Origin: an uncultured Desulfobulbus sp.
GTDB taxonomy: Bacteria > Desulfobacterota > Desulfobulbia > Desulfobulbales > Desulfobulbaceae
Assembly: GCF_963664075.1 (NCBI RefSeq)
Contig: NZ_OY760916.1
Location: 2,234,001 to 2,298,000 of the forward strand
DNA length: 64,000 bases
Direction of reading: 5' to 3'
Position 1 is the stretch's first letter; the number at the start of each line of letters is the position of its first letter. The notes below the pieces were generated by a model that saw nothing but the letters and a program-made list of their open reading frames with translations, was not told the origin of the DNA and did no database searches. Of the stretch, positions 18,563 to 27,479 are shown piece by piece. A program made the position numbers and the translations under genes.

Positions 18563-18865
18563 GTTCTTTTTATACTTATGTCCACAGACCAGTTTCACCT
18601 GGATGGCGCCAGAATTTGAATTGACCAAAGCCGGTGTCTTATACCCTTTCTCACAAGAAATGCCTATATCAACCAGATACATACAGTTTCCAGAATCCAG
18701 ATAACAGTATTGACCCAGAATATGGCTAGAGGAATTCAATGTCGAAGCGTAGAGGAAATCATGGCCATCGATATCCAAGACCCAGTCCTTTGAATAACGT
18801 GGTTTCGCCTCTGAAAAATTTGCGCAGAAAAGTACGACTGACACAATAATCCATCCTTTACCCAT

Positions 18866-19435
18866 TTTACCACCTCCAGCTCTGTTTCCATCATCCCTGT
18901 CTGGGAGATTGCTTGTCTCTGCATATCAATCTGCCATTACATGCAGACCGAAATCCTGATCCCGCGAACAATATCCGTTACGCAAGCACAGCTCATTATT
19001 ACCGGTTCCCGCAAAGATACAAAAAGTAAAAACTTGATCTCCAACTGGTGTCCCCAACTTTTTTAGGCATTGGTTTCCTTCATCAGAGAATCATTTCCCC
19101 CTCCCCTGCTACTCCATTTTTTTAGCATCCTTTGGGTCACCATACCAACATATGTGCATGGAATACTATACCTCGTGAGACACGGAAACTCAGAATGTTC
19201 ATCCCTATATTGAAAGAATAAACAATCCCACCGAGTGTGGCATGGTTCTCTTTTCACTTGCTGCATAGGCAGAAGTGCCAAGAAATTTGACTTTACCCGT
19301 AATTTCACATAGCCTTTATTGAATTCCGAATCGCTGAGAACCGAGGTCACCCGCTCAAATATTAAGCCAAAATCGCTCAAAATTTTAATGTTTCCGTTTC
19401 GTTCTCAGCTCTTTAAGACACCCATTACCAGCTCT
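18866..19435. other. Intergenic region upstream of the hydrogenase operon
   Basis: No convincing gene. A minus-strand frame of 105 codons (19063-19380) has no ribosome site and unremarkable composition, so I do not call it. The region separates the split secreted-protein gene from the hydrogenase genes. Confidence 0.4.
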
Positions 19436-19504
19436 CCTTCCTTTATTTTTGCACCTTACCTCCAGATACAACAGGGCGTATCGATAAGGTGCAAATAAGG
19501 AAGG
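19436..19504. promoter_or_regulatory. Inverted repeat in the hydrogenase promoter region
   Basis: CCTTCCTT..TTTTGCACCTTA (19436-19458) is repeated inverted as TAAGGTGCAAATAAGGAAGG (19485-19504). The left arm carries three extra bases. It lies 62 bases before the hydrogenase small-subunit start, so it could be an operator or a leader hairpin. No protein can be assigned. Confidence 0.45.
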
Positions 19505-19565
19505 CAGAGAAGAATGCATGCTCTAGAGTATGGTATTCATCTCTTATTTCCAGTGAGGTCAAGAC

Positions 19566-20501
19566 ATGCCCACATTGTACTGGTTACAAGGCGGAGGCTG
19601 TGGCGGAGATACTCTTTCTTTTTTAAACGCAGATTCGCCTGATGTGGCAGCGCTCTTCCAGGGCCTTGGCATAGATCTGCTCTGGCACCCTTCCCTGACC
19701 AACACCTCTGCTCAAAAACAGGAAACACTCAATCAGCAAATTCTCGCGGGTGAGGTGCCCCTTGATCTCTTCCTTCTGGAAGGCGCTGTCTTGCTTGGCC
19801 CCAACGGCAGCGGTATGTATGATGCTCGGGATGGCAAACCCAAAAAAGATCTCATACACCTGCTGGCCCACCAGGCCCGGTACGTTATCGCCCTTGGGAC
19901 CTGTGCGGCCTATGGCGGGGTCAATGCCCGGGAACGAGTGGAATCGGTTGGCCTGCAGTACGATAAAAACGTCCGAGGCGGTTTTTTAGGGGAAGATTTC
20001 GTGGCTCAATCAGGGACCCCGGTGATCAACTTAGCGGGCTGTCCCTGCCATCACGACGTGATTAGCGGAACCATCATGGCTCTTAGTCGTGGACAAAACC
20101 TGGCACTCGACAGCTACCAAAGACCTCTTGAGTGGTTCAATACCACGGTGCACCAGGGCTGTACCCGAAACGAATATCATGAGTATCGAGTGGAAGAATC
20201 GACCTTTGGCGAAGCAGGATGTCTTTTCTATCACATGGGATGCCATGGTCCTCTCATCCCAGGTCCCTGCAATAAGTTACTCTGGAACCAACAATCCTCA
20301 AAACCCCGCTCTGGTGTTCCCTGCTTTGGCTGCACCGATGCCACTTTCCCCGGCAAAAAACCTTTTTTCACCACGCCAAACATTGAGGGAGTCCCTTTAC
20401 GACTTCCCATAGGGATCAACCGGGCCCACTACCTGGTTTATAAAACCATGGCCGCAGCGGCTGCGCCGGAACGTCTGAAAAAACGATCACAAAAAGTGTA
20501 G
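19566..20501 (+). CDS. hupS: [NiFe] uptake hydrogenase small subunit (cytoplasmic type)
   Basis: Electron-transfer subunit carrying three Fe-S clusters from the NiFe site. There is no Tat signal peptide: the protein begins MPTLYWLQGGGCGG, as in group 2 (HupS-like) enzymes that stay in the cytoplasm. Proximal-cluster positions are C12, D15, C113 and C159; the second ligand is Asp where most homologues have Cys (CxxC). Distal cluster: H196, C199, C219, C226. Medial: C235, C253, C256. GAGGT lies 7 bases before the ATG. It is first in an operon with the large subunit, maturation protease and a kinase. Length (311) is normal. Confidence 0.92.
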   Translation: MPTLYWLQGGGCGGDTLSFLNADSPDVAALFQGLGIDLLWHPSLTNTSAQKQETLNQQILAGEVPLDLFLLEGAVLLGPNGSGMYDARDGKPKKDLIHLLAHQARYVIALGTCAAYGGVNARERVESVGLQYDKNVRGGFLGEDFVAQSGTPVINLAGCPCHHDVISGTIMALSRGQNLALDSYQRPLEWFNTTVHQGCTRNEYHEYRVEESTFGEAGCLFYHMGCHGPLIPGPCNKLLWNQQSSKPRSGVPCFGCTDATFPGKKPFFTTPNIEGVPLRLPIGINRAHYLVYKTMAAAAAPERLKKRSQKV

Positions 20502-20513
20502 CAAGGAATACGT

Positions 20514-22049
20514 ATGACCATCATCAAGGATATCAATATTCCTTTGAACAGAGTTGAGGGTGACCTCGAGATACTCGTCGATATAGAAAATGGCGTGATT
20601 TCCCAGGCACGCAGCATCGGCACCATGTTTCGCGGTTTTGAAGAGTTGATGCATGGCCGGGGCCCTCTTGATGGTCTGGTGATCACCCCGCGAATCTGTG
20701 GCATCTGCAGCCTTACCCACCTCAACGCTGCCGTTGAGGCACTGGACAGCATCAGCGGTGTGGAGGTCCCTGACAATGCGCGAAGACTCCGCAATGTCGC
20801 CCTTATGGCGGAGACCATACAAAATGATCTACGTCACGCATGCCTCATGTTCATGGTTGATTTTGCCCAACCTGAAGCCTACAAGGAGGCCTCCTTCTAC
20901 CAAGAAGCCCTGGAGCGTTACGATCCACTTCGTGGACGAATCACCCATGAAGTCATCAAAGCAAGTAAAAAACTGCCTCAGATCATAGCCATCATCGGTG
21001 GGCAGTGGCCCCACACCTCGTTCATGGTTCCCGGGGGGGTGGTTTCAATCCCTGATATAAGCCGTCTTCTCCAATGTAAAATGATCGTCCAGGAGGTTCA
21101 ACTCTGGTACGAGCGTGTAATCCTGGGATGTTCTTTGCAACGCTGGCAAGAGATCACAACCCTCAAAGAACTTGATGCCTGGCTGCTGGAAAGCAATGCC
21201 CACCAGGAAAGCGAGGTGGGATTTATGATCCGCTGTCTGCGGGAATCGGGTGTGGCAGAGCTTGGAAAGGGAACTGATAATTTCATCACCTACGGCAACT
21301 ACACCCTCCCCCGTGAAACCAACGTACAGGGGCACAACGGCCGAATGTATGGCGCAGGTTTCGTCGCAGGTTCAAAACGAAATCCCTTTGACCAGGAACT
21401 CATCCGTGAGGATCTCTCGCACACCTGGTTTGAAAAAATGGATCCACCCCAGCACCCCTCTCGCGGCCGAACAGTTCCCGATACAACGGTAGTCCCGAGC
21501 AGCAACGCTTACTCCTGGGTGAAAGCACCTCGCTACAATGCAAAGGTTGCAGAAACCGGCCCACTTGCTGAGATGCTGGTCAATGGCAACCCGCTTTTTC
21601 AAGATATGGTTACCAACAGCGGTGGTACTGTCCTGGCCCGGCAACTGGCTCGTCTGACCCGGTCTGTTGACCTTCTTCCGACGATGAGCCTCTGGCTTGA
21701 AGAGCTGGTGGAGCACGGTGGTGATTCGTTTTACACCCAGGTCAAAGAAATTCCCGATGGACAGGGTGCCGGACTCATTCATGCTGCCCGTGGTGCACTG
21801 GGACATTGGGTCAAAATAAAGAACGGAACCATTGCCCGCTACCAGGTGATTACCCCCACCGCCTGGAACGGATCGCCCAGAGATGGAAACGCAATCCCCG
21901 GTGCCTGGGAGCAGGCTCTGATGGGTACTGAGATTAAACATCAGGAAAACCCTATTGAAGCCGGACATATTATTCGTTCGTTTGATCCCTGTATGGTTTG
22001 TGCCGTACACACCCTGAAAAAACGCATCCCGCTCTCCCCTTTAGCATGA
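20514..22049 (+). CDS. hupL: [NiFe] uptake hydrogenase large subunit
   Basis: Holds the NiFe(CN)2CO active site that splits H2. The N-terminal L1 motif RICGIC gives C62 and C65, and the C-terminal L2 motif DPCMVCAVH gives C493, C496 and H499. Twelve further residues (TLKKRIPLSPLA) follow H499, the tail removed by a maturation protease after nickel insertion. That tail argues against a sensory group 2b (HupV/HoxC) enzyme, which usually lacks it. The 511-residue length fits group 2a. AAGGA lies before the ATG, and the stop overlaps the protease start (ATGA). Confidence 0.93.
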   Translation: MTIIKDINIPLNRVEGDLEILVDIENGVISQARSIGTMFRGFEELMHGRGPLDGLVITPRICGICSLTHLNAAVEALDSISGVEVPDNARRLRNVALMAETIQNDLRHACLMFMVDFAQPEAYKEASFYQEALERYDPLRGRITHEVIKASKKLPQIIAIIGGQWPHTSFMVPGGVVSIPDISRLLQCKMIVQEVQLWYERVILGCSLQRWQEITTLKELDAWLLESNAHQESEVGFMIRCLRESGVAELGKGTDNFITYGNYTLPRETNVQGHNGRMYGAGFVAGSKRNPFDQELIREDLSHTWFEKMDPPQHPSRGRTVPDTTVVPSSNAYSWVKAPRYNAKVAETGPLAEMLVNGNPLFQDMVTNSGGTVLARQLARLTRSVDLLPTMSLWLEELVEHGGDSFYTQVKEIPDGQGAGLIHAARGALGHWVKIKNGTIARYQVITPTAWNGSPRDGNAIPGAWEQALMGTEIKHQENPIEAGHIIRSFDPCMVCAVHTLKKRIPLSPLA

Positions 22050-22480
22050 ACCAGATTATCTGCATTGGAAATCGGTTAGTCCCAGTAGATGCCGCCGCTC
22101 TTCTGGTCTATGATTACCTGTGTGCCGGGGTTGTACCTGATGGGGTTGAAGTGGTTGAGGGGGGCCTTGCCGGGATAGATTTACTGCCACGCCTTGAACA
22201 GGGAGGGCGGATTGTCTTTGTCGACACAGTGGCGGGGTTTACTCAAAAAGGCCAAATGGTGGTCCTTGATCGGGAGACCATTCTTGCCCAGACCCCAGAG
22301 CCACGTTTTGGTCACAATGCGGGTATCGGTTATCTTTTAGCCCTTTTACCCCATGTTTGCGAGGGCACGCCACCCGAAATGATCCACCTTGTTGGCCTGG
22401 AAGGCCCATGTGAAAAGGAACGCATTTATCAGGCTGCCAGACTCTGTCTTGATCTTGTCACACGACCAATTTCAAAATGA
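22046..22480 (+). CDS. hupD: Hydrogenase maturation endopeptidase (HupD/HybD family)
   Basis: Cleaves the large-subunit C-terminal tail after Ni insertion. ATG 22046 overlaps the hupL stop and gives 144 residues, typical for the family. Visible features are ICIGNRLVPVDAAALLVYDYL at the N-terminus, VEGGLAGIDLLPRL, FVDTVAGF with the metal-site Asp and FGHNAGIGYLLAL with the metal-site His. The first metal ligand, Glu16 in E. coli HybD, appears here as Asp (VPVDAAA), a conservative change. Its presence agrees with the uncleaved tail on HupL. Confidence 0.85.
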   Translation: MNQIICIGNRLVPVDAAALLVYDYLCAGVVPDGVEVVEGGLAGIDLLPRLEQGGRIVFVDTVAGFTQKGQMVVLDRETILAQTPEPRFGHNAGIGYLLALLPHVCEGTPPEMIHLVGLEGPCEKERIYQAARLCLDLVTRPISK

Positions 22481-23862
22481 GATGGAACACCCCCATGCAT
22501 AGCGAACTCATCCGTGAAAATGAACTCCTAAAAAAAGAAATTCGTGTTCTCCATGAAGCTGCTGAGTTGACGGCCGAGTTGGTTACTCAGCAGTTTGAGT
22601 TGACCGAGCTTGAAAAAGAACGCTACCAGGAGGTAGCTGACAATCTCGAAGGATTCAAACGGACCCTGGATCAGATCGGTGACTGTGTCTTCATGTTTGA
22701 CCCACTGAACTACATTTTTGATTACGCCAACAATATCGCTTTTAACCACACCGGTTATGGAAGAGAAGAGCTCTATAAGATGAGTTTTTCAGATTTCGGA
22801 GCAAAGTTCAGTGGAAAAAAAATGGCGGAGACATTTGCTTATCTCAAGGAACATCCTGAGGAGTCGCTGCTCTTTGAGACCACCTTTACCCGAAAAAACG
22901 GTGTGGAGGTACCAGTCGAAGTTTTTGTTCAATACATTGCTCCCCTCTCCAATCAGGGCCGTTTTTTCTCCATAGTGCGCAATATTTCCCAACGTCTGCT
23001 TGAAGAAAAAGAAAAAGAGCAGATGCAGGCTAAAATGCTGCACACACAAAAGATGGAATCAGTCGGTGAACTGGCCGCCGGGATTGCCCATGAAATTAAC
23101 ACGCCCATTCAATTTATCGGTTCCAATCTCAGTTTTCTCCAAGAGGCCTTTGCAGATCTTAACGAGTTGATCGCAATCCAGCGGCAACTGGCGGAATCTC
23201 TCCGTGCTCGGGCTGACTTCGCTCAAGAGCTTAAAGCCGCAGATGACTGTATAAACGCCATTGATCTGGAATACCTTCAGGAAGAGGTGCCCGAAGCAAT
23301 CAAGCAGGCCAGTGAAGGGGTGGAACGGGTCAGCAAGTTGGTGGCAGCGATGAAAGACTTCTCCCATCCTGGTGCCCAAGATAAAGAGCAGACAAATCTC
23401 AACCAGATCATTCAGACTACCCTGCAAATTTCCAGTAATGAGTGGAAATATACCACGGATATTGACCTGGATCTGGATGCAGATCTCCCCCGGATCCCCT
23501 GTTTCCATAATGATATTGGACAGGTCTTTTTAAATCTGATTATGAACGCCACCCACTCAATCAAAGAACGGCTGGAAAAAACACCTGACAGCCCCAAAGG
23601 CCGGATCGTCATTAAAACCGCACAAAACGAGAGCGAAATCATAGTTTCAGTCCGTGATAATGGGCTTGGTATCCCCGAATGTATTCTATCTAAAATTTTT
23701 GATCCATTTTTCACCACCAAGGAGGTGGGCAAAGGGACCGGACAGGGGCTTGCCATTGTACGCAACGTGATCATCAATAAGCATGATGGGGATATAGAGG
23801 TAGAGTCAATAGAGGGAGAAGGCTCAACTTTTGTCATTCACCTGCCACGTTTGCGACACTAG
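22477..23862 (+). CDS. PAS-domain sensor histidine kinase in the hydrogenase operon
   Basis: A 461-residue kinase without membrane segments. Order: N-terminal coiled coil (about 8-60), a PAS domain (about 62-172: [12 protein letters not shown]...[15 protein letters not shown]), HisKA with [14 protein letters not shown] (phospho-acceptor H205), and a HATPase with [17 protein letters not shown] and [18 protein letters not shown]. Its ATG overlaps the protease stop (ATGA at 22477-22480), so it is co-translated with the hydrogenase genes. No response regulator is adjacent. In alpha- and betaproteobacteria, H2-sensing hydrogenases pair with a PAS kinase (HupT/HoxJ); a similar link here is an inference. 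Confidence 0.88.
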   Translation: MRWNTPMHSELIRENELLKKEIRVLHEAAELTAELVTQQFELTELEKERYQEVADNLEGFKRTLDQIGDCVFMFDPLNYIFDYANNIAFNHTGYGREELYKMSFSDFGAKFSGKKMAETFAYLKEHPEESLLFETTFTRKNGVEVPVEVFVQYIAPLSNQGRFFSIVRNISQRLLEEKEKEQMQAKMLHTQKMESVGELAAGIAHEINTPIQFIGSNLSFLQEAFADLNELIAIQRQLAESLRARADFAQELKAADDCINAIDLEYLQEEVPEAIKQASEGVERVSKLVAAMKDFSHPGAQDKEQTNLNQIIQTTLQISSNEWKYTTDIDLDLDADLPRIPCFHNDIGQVFLNLIMNATHSIKERLEKTPDSPKGRIVIKTAQNESEIIVSVRDNGLGIPECILSKIFDPFFTTKEVGKGTGQGLAIVRNVIINKHDGDIEVESIEGEGSTFVIHLPRLRH

Positions 23863-23905
23863 ACAGTGCATACCTCGTATGGCATTTCACTTCGGATGTG
23901 AAAAA

Positions 23906-23941
23906 AAAAGGCCGCCGTGCAGTTATACACGGCGGCCTTTT
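23906..23941. terminator. Bidirectional terminator between hydrogenase and liv operons
   Basis: A perfect 14-base stem (AAAAGGCCGCCGTG / CACGGCGGCCTTTT) with A and T tracts on either side serves both convergent operons. Confidence 0.9.
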
Positions 23942-23970
23942 GGTGTGTAGAAATTACAGACAAAAAATTT

Positions 23971-24684
23971 TCAGTGCCCGCCACCCAAATACGCCTGTTG
24001 CACCTGCTTATTTTGCAGAAGATTTTCTGCAGTATCAGCCAGGACAATATTGCCGACCTCCATGACATAGCCACGGTGGGCAAGCTTGAGCGCGGCCTTT
24101 GCATTCTGCTCGACCAGAATGACAGTCACCCCTGCTTGATTGACGGTTTTCACCGTCTCAAAAATTGATTTCACCAGAATTGGCGCCAGGCCAAGACTGG
24201 GCTCATCCAGGAGCAGTATTTTGGGGTTGGACATTAAGGCCCGACCAATGGCCAGCATCTGCTGTTCACCACCACTCAAGGTTCCGGCCAACTGTTTTCG
24301 CCGTTCCTCAAGCCGGGGAAAGAGTTCATAGATCCACTGCCGGCTCGCAGCGATTCGCTCAGTATTGGTGGAGGTAAAGGCACCGAGCATCAGGTTTTCT
24401 TCCACGGTCAGGGTACCAAATACACGGCGGCCCTCCGGGCTCTGTGTGATCTTGAATTTAACGATCTCATGAGCGGATAACTTATGTAGGGCGTTCTCTT
24501 CAAACATGATGCTGCCGCCGGTAATCTGGACTAAACCGGAAATGGCATTGAGAGTCGTGGACTTTCCCGCACCATTGGCACCGAGGATGGTTACGATCTC
24601 ACCGGCTTCAACCTGCAATGAGATGCCATGCAGGGCCTCGACATTGCCGTAGTTGACCCGAAGGTTTTCTATGCTCAACAACAT
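23971..24684 (-). CDS. livF: Branched-chain amino acid ABC transporter ATPase LivF
   Basis: One of two ATPases of the Liv importer. The 237 residues contain Walker A (GANGAGKST), Q-loop region, signature LSGGEQQML and Walker B (LLLDEP) followed by LGLAPIL, a LivF hallmark. It is the last gene of livK-H-M-G-F, 9 bases after livG, and ends at the bidirectional terminator. In propionate- or amino-acid-using anaerobes the substrates may extend beyond Leu/Ile/Val; sequence alone cannot tell. Confidence 0.93.
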   Translation of the reverse strand: MLLSIENLRVNYGNVEALHGISLQVEAGEIVTILGANGAGKSTTLNAISGLVQITGGSIMFEENALHKLSAHEIVKFKITQSPEGRRVFGTLTVEENLMLGAFTSTNTERIAASRQWIYELFPRLEERRKQLAGTLSGGEQQMLAIGRALMSNPKILLLDEPSLGLAPILVKSIFETVKTVNQAGVTVILVEQNAKAALKLAHRGYVMEVGNIVLADTAENLLQNKQVQQAYLGGGH

Positions 24685-24693
24685 GACGCTCCT

Positions 24694-25464
24694 CTATTCA
24701 TCCTCATCGACACCAAGGTAGGCCTCGATGACCTTTGGGTTCACCTGTATTTCAGCAGGTGAGCCGGTGGCGATTTTCATTCCATATTCCAGCACGACCA
24801 GCGATGAGCAGACCTGCATGACCAACCCCATGTCGTGTTCGATTAAGAGCACGGTGATCCCCTGGGCCTGAATAGCGCGAATAAGCTCAATCAGCTCTTT
24901 CGTCTCCTGATCATTCATGCCGCCTGCGGGTTCATCCAAAACCACCAGTTTTGGTTTGGTGGCAAGGGCTCTGGCTATCTCCAGGAGTCGCTGATTACCG
25001 TAGGAAAGATTTTTTGCCTTATTTTGCCATTCACTGGCAAGACCGACAAATTCAAGTTCTGCCATTGCCTGCGCCATGGCGACTTCTTCTTCCTGGCGCT
25101 GTGCCTTGGTACGAAACATGGCCGCCAGAGAGCCGGAGCGCATTCGACAATGACAGCCAGCCAGCACGTTCTCCAGAACCGACATATTTTGAAAGAGTCG
25201 AATCGTCTGAAAGGTCCGGGCGATCCCCTGTTCAACGATGGTGTGGGTGGGCAGGCCCACCAGATTGGTTCCATCAAAAAGAACGGTACCGTTATCAGGC
25301 TGATAGACTCCTGAGATCAGGTTAAAAACCGTGGTTTTCCCCGCACCGTTTGGCCCGATCAAGCCGACAATACTCCCCTGCTCCACCGTAAAACTGACAT
25401 CGTTGACAGCCATAAGGCCACCAAAACTTTTGGAGAGGTGTTCAACCTGCAGCAGTGTGCTCAT
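24694..25464 (-). CDS. livG: Branched-chain amino acid ABC transporter ATPase LivG
   Basis: Second Liv ATPase, 256 residues. Walker [10 protein letters not shown], signature [13 protein letters not shown] and Walker [13 protein letters not shown] are all present, with the LivG-type long insert between Q-loop and signature (about 95-135) and the LivG C-terminal EVQ-like end ([18 protein letters not shown]). The start overlaps the livM stop by 4 bases. Confidence 0.93.
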   Translation of the reverse strand: MSTLLQVEHLSKSFGGLMAVNDVSFTVEQGSIVGLIGPNGAGKTTVFNLISGVYQPDNGTVLFDGTNLVGLPTHTIVEQGIARTFQTIRLFQNMSVLENVLAGCHCRMRSGSLAAMFRTKAQRQEEEVAMAQAMAELEFVGLASEWQNKAKNLSYGNQRLLEIARALATKPKLVVLDEPAGGMNDQETKELIELIRAIQAQGITVLLIEHDMGLVMQVCSSLVVLEYGMKIATGSPAEIQVNPKVIEAYLGVDEDE

Positions 25465-26417
25465 TTGCCACCTCCTGAGGGAACAAGCTTACCCAGGTCG
25501 TACCGTTTGGGCCGGGGGGGCAGAAGCCCCTGATTGCGAAAAATCATCATCGCCATCATGGCTGCACCAAAGACAAGCATGCGATATTCGGCTAACCCAC
25601 GGAATACCTCAGGAAGCCCCACCAGCAGGAAAGAACCAAGAATAACTCCGGGAATGGAGCCAGCTCCACCAAGAATTACAATGGTAAAGAGAATGACCGA
25701 CTCGGCAAAGGAGAAGGATTCAGGTGCAATGATGGTCATTTTTGAGGCATAAATAGTCCCACACATGCCTGCCCAGACAGCACCGATAACAAAGGCTTCA
25801 AGTTTGTAGCGAGCGACATTTATACCGCAGCCCCCCGCAGCGACTTCATCTTCTTTGATGTAGTGCAGGGCCCGTCCGAAACGCGAATGCTCCAGCCGAA
25901 TCAAGAGGAAAATGGTTAAAGCGGCAAAGCCCCAGATGAGATAGTAAAAATGAAAGGGCTTGGCGATTTTAAAACCAAACAACATGGGACGGCTGATGCC
26001 AAAGATACCGTTTGCCCCACCAGTAATATCAAAAACATTGTTAATCAGGGCAATGCGCACAATCTCGACGATACCGATGGTGACAATCAACAGATAATCA
26101 CCACGCAGATGAATAATGGGCCTCGCGACAATCAGAGCAAAAAGGCCCGCGAGAAGCCCCGCTGGCAGCATGAGCCAAAGAACCGGGATGCCATACTGGG
26201 TATTGAGAATAGCGGTAAGGTAGGCGCCAATTGCATAAAAGGCAGCATGCCCCATATGAAAAAGGCCCGCATGACCCAAAATAATATTAAGGCTCAAAGC
26301 CAGGATCGCGTAAATGCCCACATTGTTCATCACGTCTGTCCAGTAGGCGTTAAGGAAAAACGGACAGGTCGCCATGAGTGCGGCAAAAAGAATTGCTAGA
26401 ATCTGTGTTGGTTTCAT
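25461..26417 (-). CDS. livM: Branched-chain amino acid ABC transporter permease LivM
   Basis: A 318-residue inner-membrane permease with multiple helices and the conserved [22 protein letters not shown] near residue 48, plus the EAA-like cytoplasmic loop ([28 protein letters not shown]) that docks on the ATPases. It overlaps both livH and livG by 4 bases, so the permeases and ATPases are translationally coupled. Confidence 0.92.
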   Translation of the reverse strand: MKPTQILAILFAALMATCPFFLNAYWTDVMNNVGIYAILALSLNIILGHAGLFHMGHAAFYAIGAYLTAILNTQYGIPVLWLMLPAGLLAGLFALIVARPIIHLRGDYLLIVTIGIVEIVRIALINNVFDITGGANGIFGISRPMLFGFKIAKPFHFYYLIWGFAALTIFLLIRLEHSRFGRALHYIKEDEVAAGGCGINVARYKLEAFVIGAVWAGMCGTIYASKMTIIAPESFSFAESVILFTIVILGGAGSIPGVILGSFLLVGLPEVFRGLAEYRMLVFGAAMMAMMIFRNQGLLPPRPKRYDLGKLVPSGGGK

Positions 26418-27319
26418 ACTTTTTCAGCCACCCTTTCCCCTAACAAACCGGTGGGCCGGGCAATGAGGATGAGAATAAGAACACAAAAGGAGATGGCATC
26501 CTTCCAGGCTATGGAGATATAAGCAGCTCCCAGGGCCTCGATCACTCCAAGAAGCAATCCTCCGACCATGGCACCGGGGATATTACCAATTCCCCCAAGA
26601 ATGGCAGCGGTGAAGGCCTTAAGCCCGTACATCCAGCCCATATTGAAATTGATTTGTCCGTAATAGAGCCCCACCATCAGACCTGCAGAACCACCGAGCG
26701 CCGGGCCAATGCAGAACACCAGCATAATGACGCGGTCCACATTGATGCCCATCAACCGGGCTGCCCCCTGATCGATGGCTACCGCACGGATGGCGGTACC
26801 GATTTTGGTCTTCTGAATGAAAAAATACAGCGCTGCCATCAGAACCACAGAGGCCAGAAACATGATGATGCGCATCAGGGGAATATCCACGCCAAAAATG
26901 TTGACCGCTATTCGTGGTAGGAGATCATGGGGGTAGACCAGCAGGTTGGGACCGTAAATGGCCATGACCGCGTTTTGGAAAAAGATCGAGGCTCCCAAGG
27001 CCGAAACCACCGCGGTGAGGCGGTGGGACTGCCGCAAGGGTTTATAGGCCACCCGTTCAAGCAGGGCACCAATGATCGCAACCAGAACCATGACCATGAC
27101 CACCAGCACCAGTACTGACGCCAGGGCTCCTATCTTATCAAAGAGTCCCAGAGACAAGAGCAGGGTCAGGCCAAGGTAGGCACCAATGGTAAACAGGTCG
27201 CCATGGGCAAAATTGATCAGTTTCAAAACCCCGTAGACCATGGTGTATCCCAGGGCTATGAGGGCGTAGATGCCGCCGACGGCAAGTCCGTTGGTCAGCT
27301 GTTGAAAAAATTCTTCCAT
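26414..27319 (-). CDS. livH: Branched-chain amino acid ABC transporter permease LivH
   Basis: A 301-residue permease. ATG 27319 is chosen because MEEFFQQLTNGLAVGGIYALIALGYTMVYG is the usual LivH start; an upstream TTG frame adds 19 untypical residues. The family segment LINFAHGDLFTIGAYLG and the ATPase-contact loop (DQGAARLMGINVDRVI) are present. The ribosome site is weak. It follows livK after a gap that holds a strong hairpin. Confidence 0.9.
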   Translation of the reverse strand: MEEFFQQLTNGLAVGGIYALIALGYTMVYGVLKLINFAHGDLFTIGAYLGLTLLLSLGLFDKIGALASVLVLVVMVMVLVAIIGALLERVAYKPLRQSHRLTAVVSALGASIFFQNAVMAIYGPNLLVYPHDLLPRIAVNIFGVDIPLMRIIMFLASVVLMAALYFFIQKTKIGTAIRAVAIDQGAARLMGINVDRVIMLVFCIGPALGGSAGLMVGLYYGQINFNMGWMYGLKAFTAAILGGIGNIPGAMVGGLLLGVIEALGAAYISIAWKDAISFCVLILILIARPTGLLGERVAEKV

Positions 27320-27436
27320 AGTAGGTGTCAGGAAAGTGTGGACAGTTTGGGTTTGAGCTTCATGAGTCTTTGGCAAAAAAACAGATTGATATCATTCTCT
27401 TATTTTGCAAAAGGCTCACGAGATACTAAAAGAAAA

Positions 27437-27461
27437 GCGCCGCCAGGGATCCTGGCGGCGC
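27437..27461 (-). terminator. Attenuating hairpin between livK and livH
   Basis: A perfect 11-base stem (GCGCCGCCAGG / CCTGGCGGCGC) is followed on the minus strand by TTTTCTTTT. Sitting between the binding-protein gene and the rest of the operon, it probably stops most transcripts and gives more LivK than membrane components. Confidence 0.8.
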
Positions 27462-27479
27462 AAAAACAACAGGCAGACC

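Larger units (their letters stand above)
16644..18865 (-). pseudogene. Secreted protein gene split by the IS66-type element
   Basis: The 5' part starts at 18865 after GGAGG and encodes MGKGWIIVSVVLFCANFSEA, a signal peptide. It runs to CGHKYKKN at the IS edge. Removing the IS (16871-18562) and one copy of the 8-base duplication restores an open frame: ...KYKKNNVLYIYPFDQIDTII... FSLSGSTYAIELMRMAAE..., ending at 16644. The rebuilt protein has 173 residues with four cysteines spaced as two likely disulfides. It weakly recalls IalB-like periplasmic proteins, but I do not assign it. No other lesion is visible, so the insertion looks recent. Confidence 0.85.

Noticed and set aside
19063..19380. 105-residue minus-strand frame before the hydrogenase genes
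   Set aside because: No ribosome site, no recognisable domain, and it lies in an otherwise non-coding gap.
20514..22049. HupL as a sensory (HupV/HoxC-type) hydrogenase
   Set aside because: The large subunit has a 12-residue tail after the last His and a maturation protease gene follows, both expected for a catalytic enzyme.
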